From Kiritimatiellia bacterium (GTDB lineage Bacteria > Verrucomicrobiota > Kiritimatiellia > UBA8416 > SLMC01): a DNA stretch of 40,589 nucleotides. The DNA is taken from contig SLKS01000140.1 in the NCBI GenBank assembly GCA_007134465.1, positions 1 to 40,589 of the forward strand, written 5' to 3'. Shown in pieces: positions 17,599-25,475 of this stretch. The position numbers and the translations under genes were made by a program. Within the stretch, counting starts at the first letter, position 1. Every line of letters starts with the position of its first letter. Below the pieces are notes generated by a model. That model was not told the DNA's origin, did no database searches, and saw only the letters and a program-made list of their open reading frames with translations.

Positions 17599-18624
17599 CT
17601 ATCGCGGCGCGAGACTTGCCGCGATCAGCGCCTTGATGGTATGCATGCGGTTTTCCGCCTGGTCGAACACTTTGGAAAAGGGCGCTTCGAAAACGTCGTC
17701 GGTCACTTCCAGCGCGCCGATATCGCGAGTCAGTTCGGTATGATGGTCGTGAAAGGCGGGCAGGCAGTGCAGGAAAATGACGCTGTCGTCGTCCAGGCGG
17801 CCGGTCCGGCGCATGGTTTCCATGTTGACCTGATAGGGCCAGAGCATATCCATGCGCTCTTCCCGTTTCGACTCTTCGCCCATGGAAACCCACACGTCGG
17901 TATAGACAGCCTGCGCATCGTGAACGGCGACGACAGGGTCGTTCACAATCGATATCTGCCCGCCGGTTCGGGCGGCGATCTCTTCGGCATGCGCGACAAG
18001 ATCGGCCCGCGGCGAAAGCTGGGGCGGCGAACAGTTCACGAACCGCATCCCGGCCTTGGCGCAGCCTTCCATGAGCGAATTGGCCACGTTGTTGCGGCCG
18101 TCGCCCAAATACGCCAGTTTCACGCCTTGCAGATTCCCGAACCGTTCCCGCACCGTCAGCAGGTCGGCCAGCGCCTGGGTGGGATGAAATTCGTCGGTCA
18201 GCCCGTTCCAGACCGGCACGCCGGAATGGTCCGCCAGCAGTTCCGCCGTGCGGTGCGCGAAACCGCGGAACATGATACCGTCGAACAGGCGCCCCAATAC
18301 GCGCGCAGTATCCTTGACCGATTCCTTCTTGCCCAAATGCATGTCGTTCGCCGACAGGTATTCGGAACGGCCTCCTTCGTCGGCAATGGCCACCGTCGTG
18401 GCCACACGGGTGCGCGTGGACGATTTCTCGAACGGAACGGCGATGTTGCGCCCGGAAAGCAGCCGCCCGCATCGGCCGGTTTGCCGGTCCTGTTTCAAGG
18501 CGGCGGCCAGATCGAGCAGAAGAAACATCTGTTTTTCGGTCAAATCGTAGAGGCGCAAAAGGCCCCGCTCGGGCAGGCAGGAATCCTGCAAGGCATTCAG
18601 CATCTCGGAAATAGCGGCGGCCAT
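17599..18624 (-). CDS. argF: Ornithine carbamoyltransferase
   Basis: Makes citrulline from ornithine and carbamoyl phosphate (arginine pathway). In 341 aa: the carbamoyl-phosphate motif SSTRTR (68-73), VWNGLTDEFHPTQ (138-150), TDVWVSMGE (242-250) and the catalytic HCLPAFHD (286-293). All are standard for the ArgF/ArgI branch. The ATG at 18624 has AAAGGGA upstream; the open frame continues toward 19011 only as a shadow of the divergent gene. It is the first gene of argF-pyrB-lipoprotein, so two enzymes that compete for carbamoyl phosphate are co-transcribed. The 135-base gap to 18760 must hold divergent promoters. A catabolic role is possible but no arc genes are present. Confidence 0.95.
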   Translation of the reverse strand: MAAAISEMLNALQDSCLPERGLLRLYDLTEKQMFLLLDLAAALKQDRQTGRCGRLLSGRNIAVPFEKSSTRTRVATTVAIADEGGRSEYLSANDMHLGKKESVKDTARVLGRLFDGIMFRGFAHRTAELLADHSGVPVWNGLTDEFHPTQALADLLTVRERFGNLQGVKLAYLGDGRNNVANSLMEGCAKAGMRFVNCSPPQLSPRADLVAHAEEIAARTGGQISIVNDPVVAVHDAQAVYTDVWVSMGEESKREERMDMLWPYQVNMETMRRTGRLDDDSVIFLHCLPAFHDHHTELTRDIGALEVTDDVFEAPFSKVFDQAENRMHTIKALIAASLAPR

Positions 18625-18759
18625 GGTTCGTCCCTTTCGGTTCCCGTGCCAGACAAACAACCATGCCATACCCGATGCCAAAGGGAATGCCAAGAAAAAA
18701 CGCTTGCGCACGAAAGCCGAAGCGCACACTATGGCGAAAACATTAAGAAAGGACTCGCC
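18625..18759. promoter_or_regulatory. Divergent promoter region argF / URO-D-like gene
   Basis: 135 bases between two divergent starts. The plus-strand side ends with a strong AAGAAAGGA ribosome site, the minus-strand side with AAAGGGA. No clear ARG box or -35/-10 pair could be identified by eye. Confidence 0.4.
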
Positions 18760-19932
18760 ATGACAACCGCTCCCAGCCCCGTCCAGCGCCGCAAGCCGAA
18801 TCCGTCCGATCGTCCAAGGCCCGGCGCCTATACGCCGCGCGAACGCATGCTTCGCGCGCTGAACCACCAGAAGACGGACCGCCTGCCCATTTCGCCCTGC
18901 GGCTTGAGCCCGTATACATGGCATGCCGATTTCCCCGATTATTGGCCGATCCTTGACGTGGCGGAACGGCATTGCGAGTTCCTGTGCAAACTCGGCATTT
19001 CCACGGGCCACGGCTTGTCGAAAGCGGACGCGTGGAACATGAAAACCGAAAAGGAGACGCTGGGCGAACGCAAGACCGAGCGCATGGAACTGCCCACCCC
19101 GCGCGGCACGCTAACGCAAGTCCGCGTGCACGACCGCTCGGTGGGCAGTTGGGCCACCGCGAAAAGTTTGGTCAACGACATGGACGAGCTGGACGCGCGG
19201 GACAGCCTGCCCTTCGAGCCGCTGGACGCGCGCGTGGACGGCATCCGCGAATTCGAGGCGGAAATCGGCGATGCCGGCCTCGTCTATTGCAGCGGCATTC
19301 AGAACGCCTTGCTGAACGCCTGCTGGGGCATGAGCGAGGAATTCCGCACGGTCTTCTGCTTCACCGAACAGGAACGGCTGCGCCGCATGGTGGAAACCGC
19401 GCAGGAACGGCTGCTCGACTATACGACACGGCTGCTCGATGCCGGCGCCGGTCCCGTCTTCCGCTGGTACGCCATCGAGGATTTCGTGGAACCGATGATG
19501 CCTCCCAGCTTCGTGGACGAGTTCATCGTGCCCTACGACCGCGAAATCGTCCGCTTGATCCACGAGCGCGGCCATAAGGTCGTCATGCATTGCCACGGCC
19601 GGCTGGGCGCGCAGATCGAGCGCATGCTCGCCATCGGCGTGGACGGAGTGGACTGCGCCGAAAGCCCCCCGCAAAACGACATTGATTTGGCGGGCATGAT
19701 CGAAAAGGCCGAGGGCCGTCTCGCGATCTGGGGTTATATCCAGTACGAAGACCTGGCGCGCAAGACGGGCGACGAAATCGAAGCCATGGTGCGGGCGGCG
19801 GTCGAAGCGGGCGGAACCGAAGGCCGCTACATTCTAAGCCAGGCGGCCAGCCCCTGGACAGCCGAGATAGACGCGCGCACGCGCGACAACTGGATTCGCA
19901 TGATCGAAGCCGGCGTCCGCTATGGGGGGTAG
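18760..19932 (+). CDS. Uroporphyrinogen-decarboxylase-family protein (MtaA/CmuA-like)
   Basis: 390-aa TIM-barrel protein of PF01208. It begins with a disordered basic segment, then the family start YTPRERMLRALNHQKTDRLP (24-43). The zinc-type motif reads HCHG (277-280), a variant of the HxC motif of corrinoid methyltransferases, followed by VDCAES (297-302). The haem-pathway enzyme HemE has different N-terminal motifs, so this is more likely one of the many PVC relatives thought to move methyl groups or decarboxylate unknown substrates. The ATG at 18760 has AAGAAAGGA at good spacing; the frame is open far upstream as a shadow of argF. No corrinoid protein gene is adjacent. Confidence 0.85.
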   Translation: MTTAPSPVQRRKPNPSDRPRPGAYTPRERMLRALNHQKTDRLPISPCGLSPYTWHADFPDYWPILDVAERHCEFLCKLGISTGHGLSKADAWNMKTEKETLGERKTERMELPTPRGTLTQVRVHDRSVGSWATAKSLVNDMDELDARDSLPFEPLDARVDGIREFEAEIGDAGLVYCSGIQNALLNACWGMSEEFRTVFCFTEQERLRRMVETAQERLLDYTTRLLDAGAGPVFRWYAIEDFVEPMMPPSFVDEFIVPYDREIVRLIHERGHKVVMHCHGRLGAQIERMLAIGVDGVDCAESPPQNDIDLAGMIEKAEGRLAIWGYIQYEDLARKTGDEIEAMVRAAVEAGGTEGRYILSQAASPWTAEIDARTRDNWIRMIEAGVRYGG

Positions 19933-20253
19933 CGTGTCGGGTATGGCTTGTCGGGTGTCCGTCGGCGGGCGGGCGCGCAGCCCAGTAACCAGCAGCCACT
20001 GATCAGTCACGCTGAAGTTTACGGCAAAGGTGACGACGGAGTTTGAATCGGAGGAGTTTACGAGGCAGTTTGCGTTGGAAGAAGAGGCGTGGCGATTTCG
20101 TCTGTTCCGTAAACTATGCCGTCAACGGCATCGAAACTAACTCCATCGTGATCTTTGCCGTGAACTGTTTCGATTGCGCTGTGCGAAGCGGGTGTTCAAA
20201 CAATCCCGAGACAAAAGATACGCGCAAAAACGTGTGTCTTCCCGAAAAAGCCT
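19933..20253. repeat. Gene-free region with an imperfect long inverted repeat
   Basis: 320 bases between two convergent genes. Arms at 20017-20044 and 20138-20165 match in 23 of 28 positions when one is reverse-complemented (both start GTT-ACGGCAAAG). A second copy of the core GTTTACGG occurs inside, together with the small palindrome ATGCCGTCAACGGCAT (20116-20131). It looks like a decayed mobile palindrome or a two-way termination region. No gene is seen. Confidence 0.4.
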
Positions 20254-20748
20254 TCACGATTGCGGTTCGGCGATGGTGTGGCGGCCGGATTTCGCGTTGC
20301 GCCTCAGCAGGAGTTCGATTCGGGCCAATTCGGCTTTCCAGTCGTTCAAGACGCGGATACGCTCTTTCATTTCGGGATTCTCCGCAAGCTTGCCGTCCGC
20401 GAACTCCGCGTATTCCCGGTGCGCTTGCTGCACATTCTCGCGAGCCTGGACCATGGCCGGATCGCCATGGGGACGGCCTTCGGCGGCAAGTTTCTGAAAC
20501 GCTTGATTGGCGGCCTGCATTCGCGCGCGAGCCTGCGCGGCTTCCGGATCCCGGCGAACGGTTTCGCGCGCGATATGCAATTCGCGCTCGGCGGCTTCAA
20601 TGCGTTTCTTCAGTTCGGCACGCCGCTGCACAAGAACCAGCACGTCCTGATCGGCATCCTGGGGACGCCGGGCTTCCGCGCCCGCAGGACACAGGATCAG
20701 CGCCGCGACCAGCAAACTCCAGAACACGAACAAAGGAATTCTTTTCAT
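20254..20748 (-). CDS. Periplasmic coiled-coil protein, function unknown
   Basis: 164-aa protein with a clear signal peptide (MKRIPLFVFW start, hydrophobic core, cleavage near AEA at 23-25). The mature part is highly charged (Arg, Glu, Ala), predicted as long helices with heptad patterns (about 40-155), a layout reminiscent of OmpH/Skp-like or structural periplasmic proteins, but no family motif is seen. Start support is strong: AGGAG 6 bases before ATG 20748. It is separated from rdgB by 170 bases that hold a dispersed repeat, so it is probably transcribed alone. Confidence 0.7.
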   Translation of the reverse strand: MKRIPLFVFWSLLVAALILCPAGAEARRPQDADQDVLVLVQRRAELKKRIEAAERELHIARETVRRDPEAAQARARMQAANQAFQKLAAEGRPHGDPAMVQARENVQQAHREYAEFADGKLAENPEMKERIRVLNDWKAELARIELLLRRNAKSGRHTIAEPQS

Positions 20749-20848
20749 CGCCTTCTCCTATAGCAGAAATCGTTCTTCATGCTGGAAAACATACGAAATT
20801 CGTACAGCTTGGTCAAGGCGGAAAACCAGGCGCCCTCCCTCGCAACAT

Positions 20849-20912
20849 AAGGCAGTTCTGCGGGGCTTGGTCGTGAGAGCCTGTCTATAGCGTTCAGAAG
20901 CCGGGATGCGCC
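20849..20912. repeat. Dispersed 64-base repeat, copy A
   Basis: Intergenic sequence starting AAGGCAGTTCTGCGGGG and ending GCCGGGATGCGCC, matched by copy B at 28467-28530 with 59 of 64 bases identical and no gaps. Near its left end AGGCAG can pair with CTGTCT (one G-U) about 26 bases on. It sits just after the rdgB stop. Confidence 0.75.
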
Positions 20913-20918
20913 CCCTCC

Positions 20919-21572
20919 TCAAGACATATCCTCGCCAGGCGGAACGGCTCGCGCGAGCGACGCCAGCGTTTCGCCCCATTCCTGCCGGGCTGCGGCCAGA
21001 GCACGGCCGCGATGCGAAAGAGCGTTCTTCTCCGCCGGCGCCATCTCCGCAAACGTTTGCGCGAAGCCTGTCGGAACAAAAAGCGGATCGTAGCCGAAGC
21101 CATGGCCGCCCCGTTCCGCTTCGGCGATGATTCCCTCGCACGCGCCTTCCACCGTGCGCGCGGTGCCGTCGGGCGCGGCCAGGGCCAGAACGCAGCGGAA
21201 CCGCGCGCGCCGGGACGGCGCATGGTCCAGCGCGGTCAGCAGTTTCCGGTTGTTGGCCGCATAGTCGGGCGGCTCGCCCGCGTAGCGCGCGGAACGCACG
21301 CCCGGCGCGCCGCCCAGCGCCTCGACTTCCAGACCCGAATCGTCGGCCAACGCCCAACGCCCGGTCAAAGTCGCCAGCGTGACGGCTTTCTTGACGGCGT
21401 TCTCCTCGAACGTGACCCCGTCCTCCTCCACCTCCGGCAGCTCGGGGCTATCCGCCGCCGAGACAACGCGCAAACCGGGCACCGACAGCAAAGCGCGAAT
21501 TTCCTCGCACTTGTGGCGGTTGCGCGAAGCGATCAGCAACGCGTCGGCGCTCATGGCCGGTTCCTTTGTCAT
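20919..21572 (-). CDS. rdgB: RdgB/HAM1 non-canonical purine NTP pyrophosphatase
   Basis: House-cleaning enzyme that hydrolyses dITP and XTP. Family motifs: ASRNRHKCEEIRALL near the N-terminus, FEENAVKKA, ADDSGLEVEALGGAPG, GFGYDPLF, and the C-terminal ALSHRGRAL. Start choice: ATG 21572 has a very good AAGGAG ribosome site 5 bases away and adds six residues (Met-Thr-Lys-Glu-Pro-Ala) before a second ATG at 21554, itself preceded by AAAGGAA; either may be used (217 or 211 aa). The frame continues upstream without homology. It lies downstream of the WD40-CAP gene on the other side of a 74-base gap, same strand. Confidence 0.95.
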   Translation of the reverse strand: MTKEPAMSADALLIASRNRHKCEEIRALLSVPGLRVVSAADSPELPEVEEDGVTFEENAVKKAVTLATLTGRWALADDSGLEVEALGGAPGVRSARYAGEPPDYAANNRKLLTALDHAPSRRARFRCVLALAAPDGTARTVEGACEGIIAEAERGGHGFGYDPLFVPTGFAQTFAEMAPAEKNALSHRGRALAAARQEWGETLASLARAVPPGEDMS

Positions 21573-21646
21573 TCGGCTCCTTCGCTCGGCGAATCGCTTG
21601 ACGCGCCCGTCGCGGCGCGGAACAATTCTGACCAAATCCTGCAGGT

Positions 21647-23224
21647 CTAGCGTTCCTTCATGCCGCCCGCATACGTGATCACAGCCATGGTTCGATATTG
21701 CTTGTGCGGACCGACATTGACGCCTGTGACTCGGAAATCGGGGTTGTAGATGTTGATGCGATGCCCGCGATCGGGAACCCCGTCGTCTATGATCAGTTGC
21801 AGCACGATCTCGCGCGCGGTCGAAAACCCGTAGGCGATGTTTTCGGCACATCGCTGTTGCCATTGGCCATGACGGGAAATGCGATCCGCAGGCCGACTCT
21901 TGTCGGATCCGTCATGGCCGACCATGCCTCTGGGGCCCGTGTCCCGAACATGGTCCGCCGCGGCGAGCGAAAGCCCTTTGGAAGGCGCAAGCGGCCGGAC
22001 CGGCCGGGCCTTATCGAGGAATGCGATGGCTTCGTCCACTGCCGCCACGCCTTCTTGCGTACGACGGCGGGTGCTGCCGGACACATGAATGTTCCCCTGA
22101 AATCCGCGCCGATAGGCGCGCGCGAATTCCGCGTAGGCGGCCGGTTTCGTACGCGCGAGATTCTGCTCCGCGACTATTTCCTTTTCGAGCCGCGTCAGGT
22201 AATCGGCGTCTATCCCTTCGACGGGCACAATGCCGCCGCCGGCAAACAGCGTTTCCGGGCTCAGCCGCCACAGCGCGAAGCTCTGGCGCGGCGCGCGCAA
22301 ACCGACAACCAGCCATTCCCCGTTCCGACTGACAGCCAAACACGTCGGTTCGGTAACGAACGGATCGAATCTGTGCAAGGGTTCCAGTGTCCGGCCGCAG
22401 TGCAGAAACACGATCCTGCCTTGTCCGGCGCTGGCCAGGATGCGGTTATCCCCGCTTAAGGCCAAGGCATTAATGCGGCCCCTGTGATGCCTTGCCGTCG
22501 CGGACGGCGTCTCGGGGTCGGCCGCCCACAGGGCCAGCCGGCCGTCGGAACCGGCCACGACAAGTCCTTGGCCCTGGTCCGTAAACGCCAGACCGGACAC
22601 TTGCCCGCCGCTGTGCGGAACCCTGCGCTCGATCGCCCCGCCTTCCGCATGCCAAACGAGCGCCTGCCGGCCGCCGGCGCCGGCCAGCCGCTTGCCGTCC
22701 GGCGAAAAAACAACCGTGGCCGATTCCCCGGCGCCTGTGGACAGACGCTCGGTTTCCGCCCATGTGTCCGTATCGAACAGACGGATCGTTCCGTCCGATC
22801 CGGCGGCGGCCAGCCGCTTGCCGTCCGGCGAAAAAGCCAACGCCACGATTCGCCGGGCATCGGTGTCCACAGCCCGGATCGGCTTTCCGGTCTCGCTGTC
22901 CCAGATGTACAGCCGATTGTATCCTCCCGCCACAAGATGACGACCGACAGGAGCGAATGCCACGGAAACGGCGGAACCGCCCGGAATCAGCAGCGCGTGC
23001 TTTTCGCTGCCGTCTTCCATCGCCAGCAGATGAACACGCCGATTCGAGCCCGCCAGCGCCAGCCGCGAACCGTCGGGACTGAAGGCGGCAGCCTGCACAG
23101 TCCCGTAGGCCCGACCCGTCGCCCGTTCGCTCGCCGCCTCCTCGCTCATGACAGGCGTGCGAAGCAACGCGAACGCCACAACCGCTAGACCCGCCCGCCT
23201 GAAACCGTCTATCGTCCTTTTCAT
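21647..23224 (-). CDS. Secreted WD40 propeller fused to a CAP domain
   Basis: 525-aa protein with an N-terminal signal peptide (about 1-29). Seven WD40-type units follow (about 40-325), each with a VAFSPDG-like strand (AAAFSPDG, SVAFAPVG, ALAFSPDG, TVVFSPDG, GLAFTDQG, ALALSGDN, CLAVSRNG), enough for one closed propeller. The C-terminal part (about 345-525) is a CAP/SCP/PR-1 domain: QNLARTKP, HDGSD, AENIAYG, and the signature GHRINIYNPDFRVTGVNVG. The start at 23224 has GGAAGGTG upstream. CAP domains bind sterols, lipids or act in defence and adhesion; the bacterial role is mostly unknown. Blades 3 and 4 share an almost identical 25-base stretch 125 bases apart, a sign of recent internal duplication. 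Confidence 0.88.
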   Translation of the reverse strand: MKRTIDGFRRAGLAVVAFALLRTPVMSEEAASERATGRAYGTVQAAAFSPDGSRLALAGSNRRVHLLAMEDGSEKHALLIPGGSAVSVAFAPVGRHLVAGGYNRLYIWDSETGKPIRAVDTDARRIVALAFSPDGKRLAAAGSDGTIRLFDTDTWAETERLSTGAGESATVVFSPDGKRLAGAGGRQALVWHAEGGAIERRVPHSGGQVSGLAFTDQGQGLVVAGSDGRLALWAADPETPSATARHHRGRINALALSGDNRILASAGQGRIVFLHCGRTLEPLHRFDPFVTEPTCLAVSRNGEWLVVGLRAPRQSFALWRLSPETLFAGGGIVPVEGIDADYLTRLEKEIVAEQNLARTKPAAYAEFARAYRRGFQGNIHVSGSTRRRTQEGVAAVDEAIAFLDKARPVRPLAPSKGLSLAAADHVRDTGPRGMVGHDGSDKSRPADRISRHGQWQQRCAENIAYGFSTAREIVLQLIIDDGVPDRGHRINIYNPDFRVTGVNVGPHKQYRTMAVITYAGGMKER

Positions 23225-23359
23225 GTTTACACCTTCCCGGAGAACCGTTACGGTAGTTGCCCTGTTCTGTATCAAACGCTCGCCGAACAGGCAAGAACTA
23301 AGGGTTCGCGCAGAAATTAAGAAGAAACGCGCATCTTTACCGGAAAGGATTTGGCGCGC
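23225..23359. promoter_or_regulatory. Divergent region with an inverted repeat
   Basis: 135 bases between the WD40-CAP gene and a plus-strand orphan. It contains the inverted repeat TTGCCCTGTTC (23257-23267) / GAACAGGCAA (23285-23294), one bulge, which could be an operator or an RNA hairpin. AAAGGA at 23344-23349 serves the plus-strand gene. Confidence 0.3.
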
Positions 23360-23998
23360 ATGCCCGGATTGCTGAGAGATATCGGCGATGACGACCCGCT
23401 GGACAGGCCCCGCGCGGGCGGGCTCTGGATCGGCGGCGATTTCTTTGCCAATGCGGCCGCGAAATTCTGGCAGGGCCTGCTGGACGAACTGACCGAATTC
23501 TTCCCGAACTGTTCGCTGATCGAACTCTCCGCTCCTTCTGTTGGGCGGCTCGAGCCCGATCTGCTGTTTCCCGAACGCGCCTTGCAACGGCAGCTTGACG
23601 ACCTGCAGTTCGCCGATCCGACCCTCGCGCTGGCGGATGCGCTCGCCGAACTGAATCTAATGGGCCCGCCTTCGCCGGTTCAGGCCAGGCTTTTCGAGGG
23701 CCGCGAAACGATCCTGTCTCGGACAATGCCTCCGGAAAGCCTGGACGCGGAAACTTTTTCCTATCTGCTTGCCTGGCAGTTCCAGTGGGCGGGCATTCCC
23801 GCCACACGCTGGAACGAGCTGCAATTGAGCGGCATCGTTCAGGGAAAAGCTCCGGATCGGGAGCGAATGTACCGCATGACGTTCAGCTTGGCAGGGAGGC
23901 CTTTATCCGAAGGCCTGATCGCCCGTTCGTTTTCACTCGTGCCCCGCGTCACCACCGCCACCCCTGCTAGCGTCGGCGGCGAGCGGAATAGACTTTAA
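23360..23998 (+). CDS. Conserved-looking protein of unknown function
   Basis: 212-aa acidic cytoplasmic protein without signal peptide or membrane helix. It has an N-terminal GGLWIGGDFF stretch and long amphipathic helices (about 30-60 and 85-115), then a C-terminal beta-rich segment ending in Arg/Val. No family is recognised. ATG 23360 is chosen because AAAGGA lies 10 bases before it; a TTG at 23351 is too near. Codon use is like the neighbours. It is divergent from the WD40-CAP gene and its stop lies 4 bases from the convergent coaX stop. Confidence 0.65.
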   Translation: MPGLLRDIGDDDPLDRPRAGGLWIGGDFFANAAAKFWQGLLDELTEFFPNCSLIELSAPSVGRLEPDLLFPERALQRQLDDLQFADPTLALADALAELNLMGPPSPVQARLFEGRETILSRTMPPESLDAETFSYLLAWQFQWAGIPATRWNELQLSGIVQGKAPDRERMYRMTFSLAGRPLSEGLIARSFSLVPRVTTATPASVGGERNRL

Positions 23999-24002
23999 GG
24001 CG

Positions 24003-24839
24003 CTACGCGTTCAGGCGGAAGATGCGGGCTATGCCGTACAAGGTCAGGTCGGGATCGAACACGAACGGCAGTTCGACCTGGCTCAGGACCCAGCGGGCGA
24101 AACCGCCTGTGGCGCACAGAGTCGCCTTCGGCGCCCGCAAATCGCGGCGGATGCCCGCCACGATGGCCGCCACCATGCCGCCGTAGCCAAGCCGCGCGCC
24201 AATGCGCATCGCCGCCTCCGTACTGCGCCCGATCGCGCCGCGCGCTCCGCCGGCCCTCAAAGCAATGCGCGGCAGCAACGCCGTCCGTTCGCAGAGATAG
24301 TCGGTCATCAACGGCAGGCCCGGCGCGATGACGCCGCCTGTGTAGGCGCCACGCGCGGATACGATGTCGAAGGTCACCGCCGTGCCGAAATCGGCCACGA
24401 TCGCCGGCGCGCCGTAACGGGCCAGGGCGGCGGACGCGTTGGCCAGACGGTCGGCGCCGATCGTGGCCGGTTTCGGATAATCCACCGTCACGCCCAGATC
24501 GAGCGTATGCCGAATCGGCAAGGGAGCCCGGCCGGTCGCCTTCTCCAGTTCCCGGCTCCACTGCGGCACGGCGGCGGGCACCACCGAACACAGCGCGGCG
24601 CCTGCGACGTCGGCGCCGGCCAGCGCCGACCGAATCGCCCGCGCTACGGCAGCCGACTTCTGTTCGCCGCCGGGCAAACGGACAACGCGGCCCGCGCGTT
24701 CGCCGCGCACCACGGCCAGCGAGACGCTCGTGTTGCCCACGTCCACGGCCAGGCACGCACGGGTATCGCCTCGGCTTGTGCCGGATTGAAGCGAAGAAAC
24801 ACGCGCCCGCTTCTTTCGGATATTCGGCTCTCTCTTCAT
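24003..24839 (-). CDS. coaX: Type III pantothenate kinase
   Basis: First enzyme of coenzyme A synthesis (pantothenate phosphorylation), ASKHA fold, 278 aa. Motifs: phosphate-1 CLAVDVGNTSVSLAVV (29-44), GADRLANASAAL, the phosphate-2 region VADFGTAVTFDIV, and GGVIAPGLPLM. The basic N-terminal 25 residues are an extension beyond the usual start. The ATG at 24839 overlaps the stop of the SGNH hydrolase gene (ATGA); the alternative upstream frame is its shadow. It is the last gene of an operon with nadC, so NAD and CoA synthesis are grouped; birA, often between these genes in other bacteria, is absent here. Confidence 0.93.
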   Translation of the reverse strand: MKREPNIRKKRARVSSLQSGTSRGDTRACLAVDVGNTSVSLAVVRGERAGRVVRLPGGEQKSAAVARAIRSALAGADVAGAALCSVVPAAVPQWSRELEKATGRAPLPIRHTLDLGVTVDYPKPATIGADRLANASAALARYGAPAIVADFGTAVTFDIVSARGAYTGGVIAPGLPLMTDYLCERTALLPRIALRAGGARGAIGRSTEAAMRIGARLGYGGMVAAIVAGIRRDLRAPKATLCATGGFARWVLSQVELPFVFDPDLTLYGIARIFRLNA

Positions 24840-25471
24840 AGCATGGCTTCCGCGCAGTCCAGCCAGCGGTCCGCGAGCAGTTCGTGACCGGCGGGCGTGG
24901 GATGCACGCCGTCGTCGAGCCAATGCGCCGCGGGCGCTGCCTCGAGCGCGTGATTGATCGCCGCCTGAAACGGCACGAAACAAGCCCCGCTTTCCCTGGC
25001 CAAACGCGCGACAATCTCGCCGCGTCTCCGCACATCGTCCGCCCACGCCGATGTCACCTCGCCGCAAAGCGCGACGAACGGCTCGCACAGAACCAGCTTC
25101 GCCGCCGGCAATTCGCGGCGGGTCCAGTCGAGCAGCATGCGATAGACCGTTTCGTACCGGTCGAGGTCCACGCCGTTGCCGCGCGTGAATTCGTGCCAGG
25201 TGTCGTTGACACCCACGAGCAGGCTGATCAGGTCCGGACGCAGCCGGATGGCATCCGTTTTCCAGCGGGCATAGACATCCACGATGCGGTCGCCGCTCGC
25301 GCCCCGGTTGAAGAACGCCCATCCTTCGTTCGGCCGACGGCGCAGCAGGCGTCCGGCAATGCGCGTCGCGTAGCCATGGCCAAGCCCCTTGCTGCGATTC
25401 GGCTCCTCCACCGACCGGTCGCGGCCGGCATCGGTAATGGAATCGCCTTGAAACAGGATGCGACGCGCCAT
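24836..25471 (-). CDS. SGNH/GDSL-family hydrolase
   Basis: 211-aa esterase-type protein. Block I FQGDSITDAG contains the nucleophile Ser; block II has FFNRGASGDR (Gly), block III LLVGVNDTWH (Asn) and block V DDGVHPTPAGH (Asp and His), so all four SGNH residues are present. No signal peptide is seen, so it acts in the cytoplasm. The ATG at 25471 has AAGGAGG 9 bases upstream and lies 4 bases after the nadC stop. Relatives act on acetyl esters of sugars or on phospholipids; next to a polysaccharide exporter a carbohydrate acetyl-esterase is plausible but unproven. Confidence 0.9.
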   Translation of the reverse strand: MARRILFQGDSITDAGRDRSVEEPNRSKGLGHGYATRIAGRLLRRRPNEGWAFFNRGASGDRIVDVYARWKTDAIRLRPDLISLLVGVNDTWHEFTRGNGVDLDRYETVYRMLLDWTRRELPAAKLVLCEPFVALCGEVTSAWADDVRRRGEIVARLARESGACFVPFQAAINHALEAAPAAHWLDDGVHPTPAGHELLADRWLDCAEAML

Positions 25472-25475
25472 GCGT

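Noticed and set aside
17524-18759. Upstream extension of the URO-D-like gene to 17524
   Set aside because: This part lies on the opposite strand of argF, shows no homology, and a strong ribosome site is present at 18760.
22685-22834. The repeated 25-base stretch as a mobile repeat
   Set aside because: Both copies are in frame within WD40 blades, so it is explained by blade duplication.
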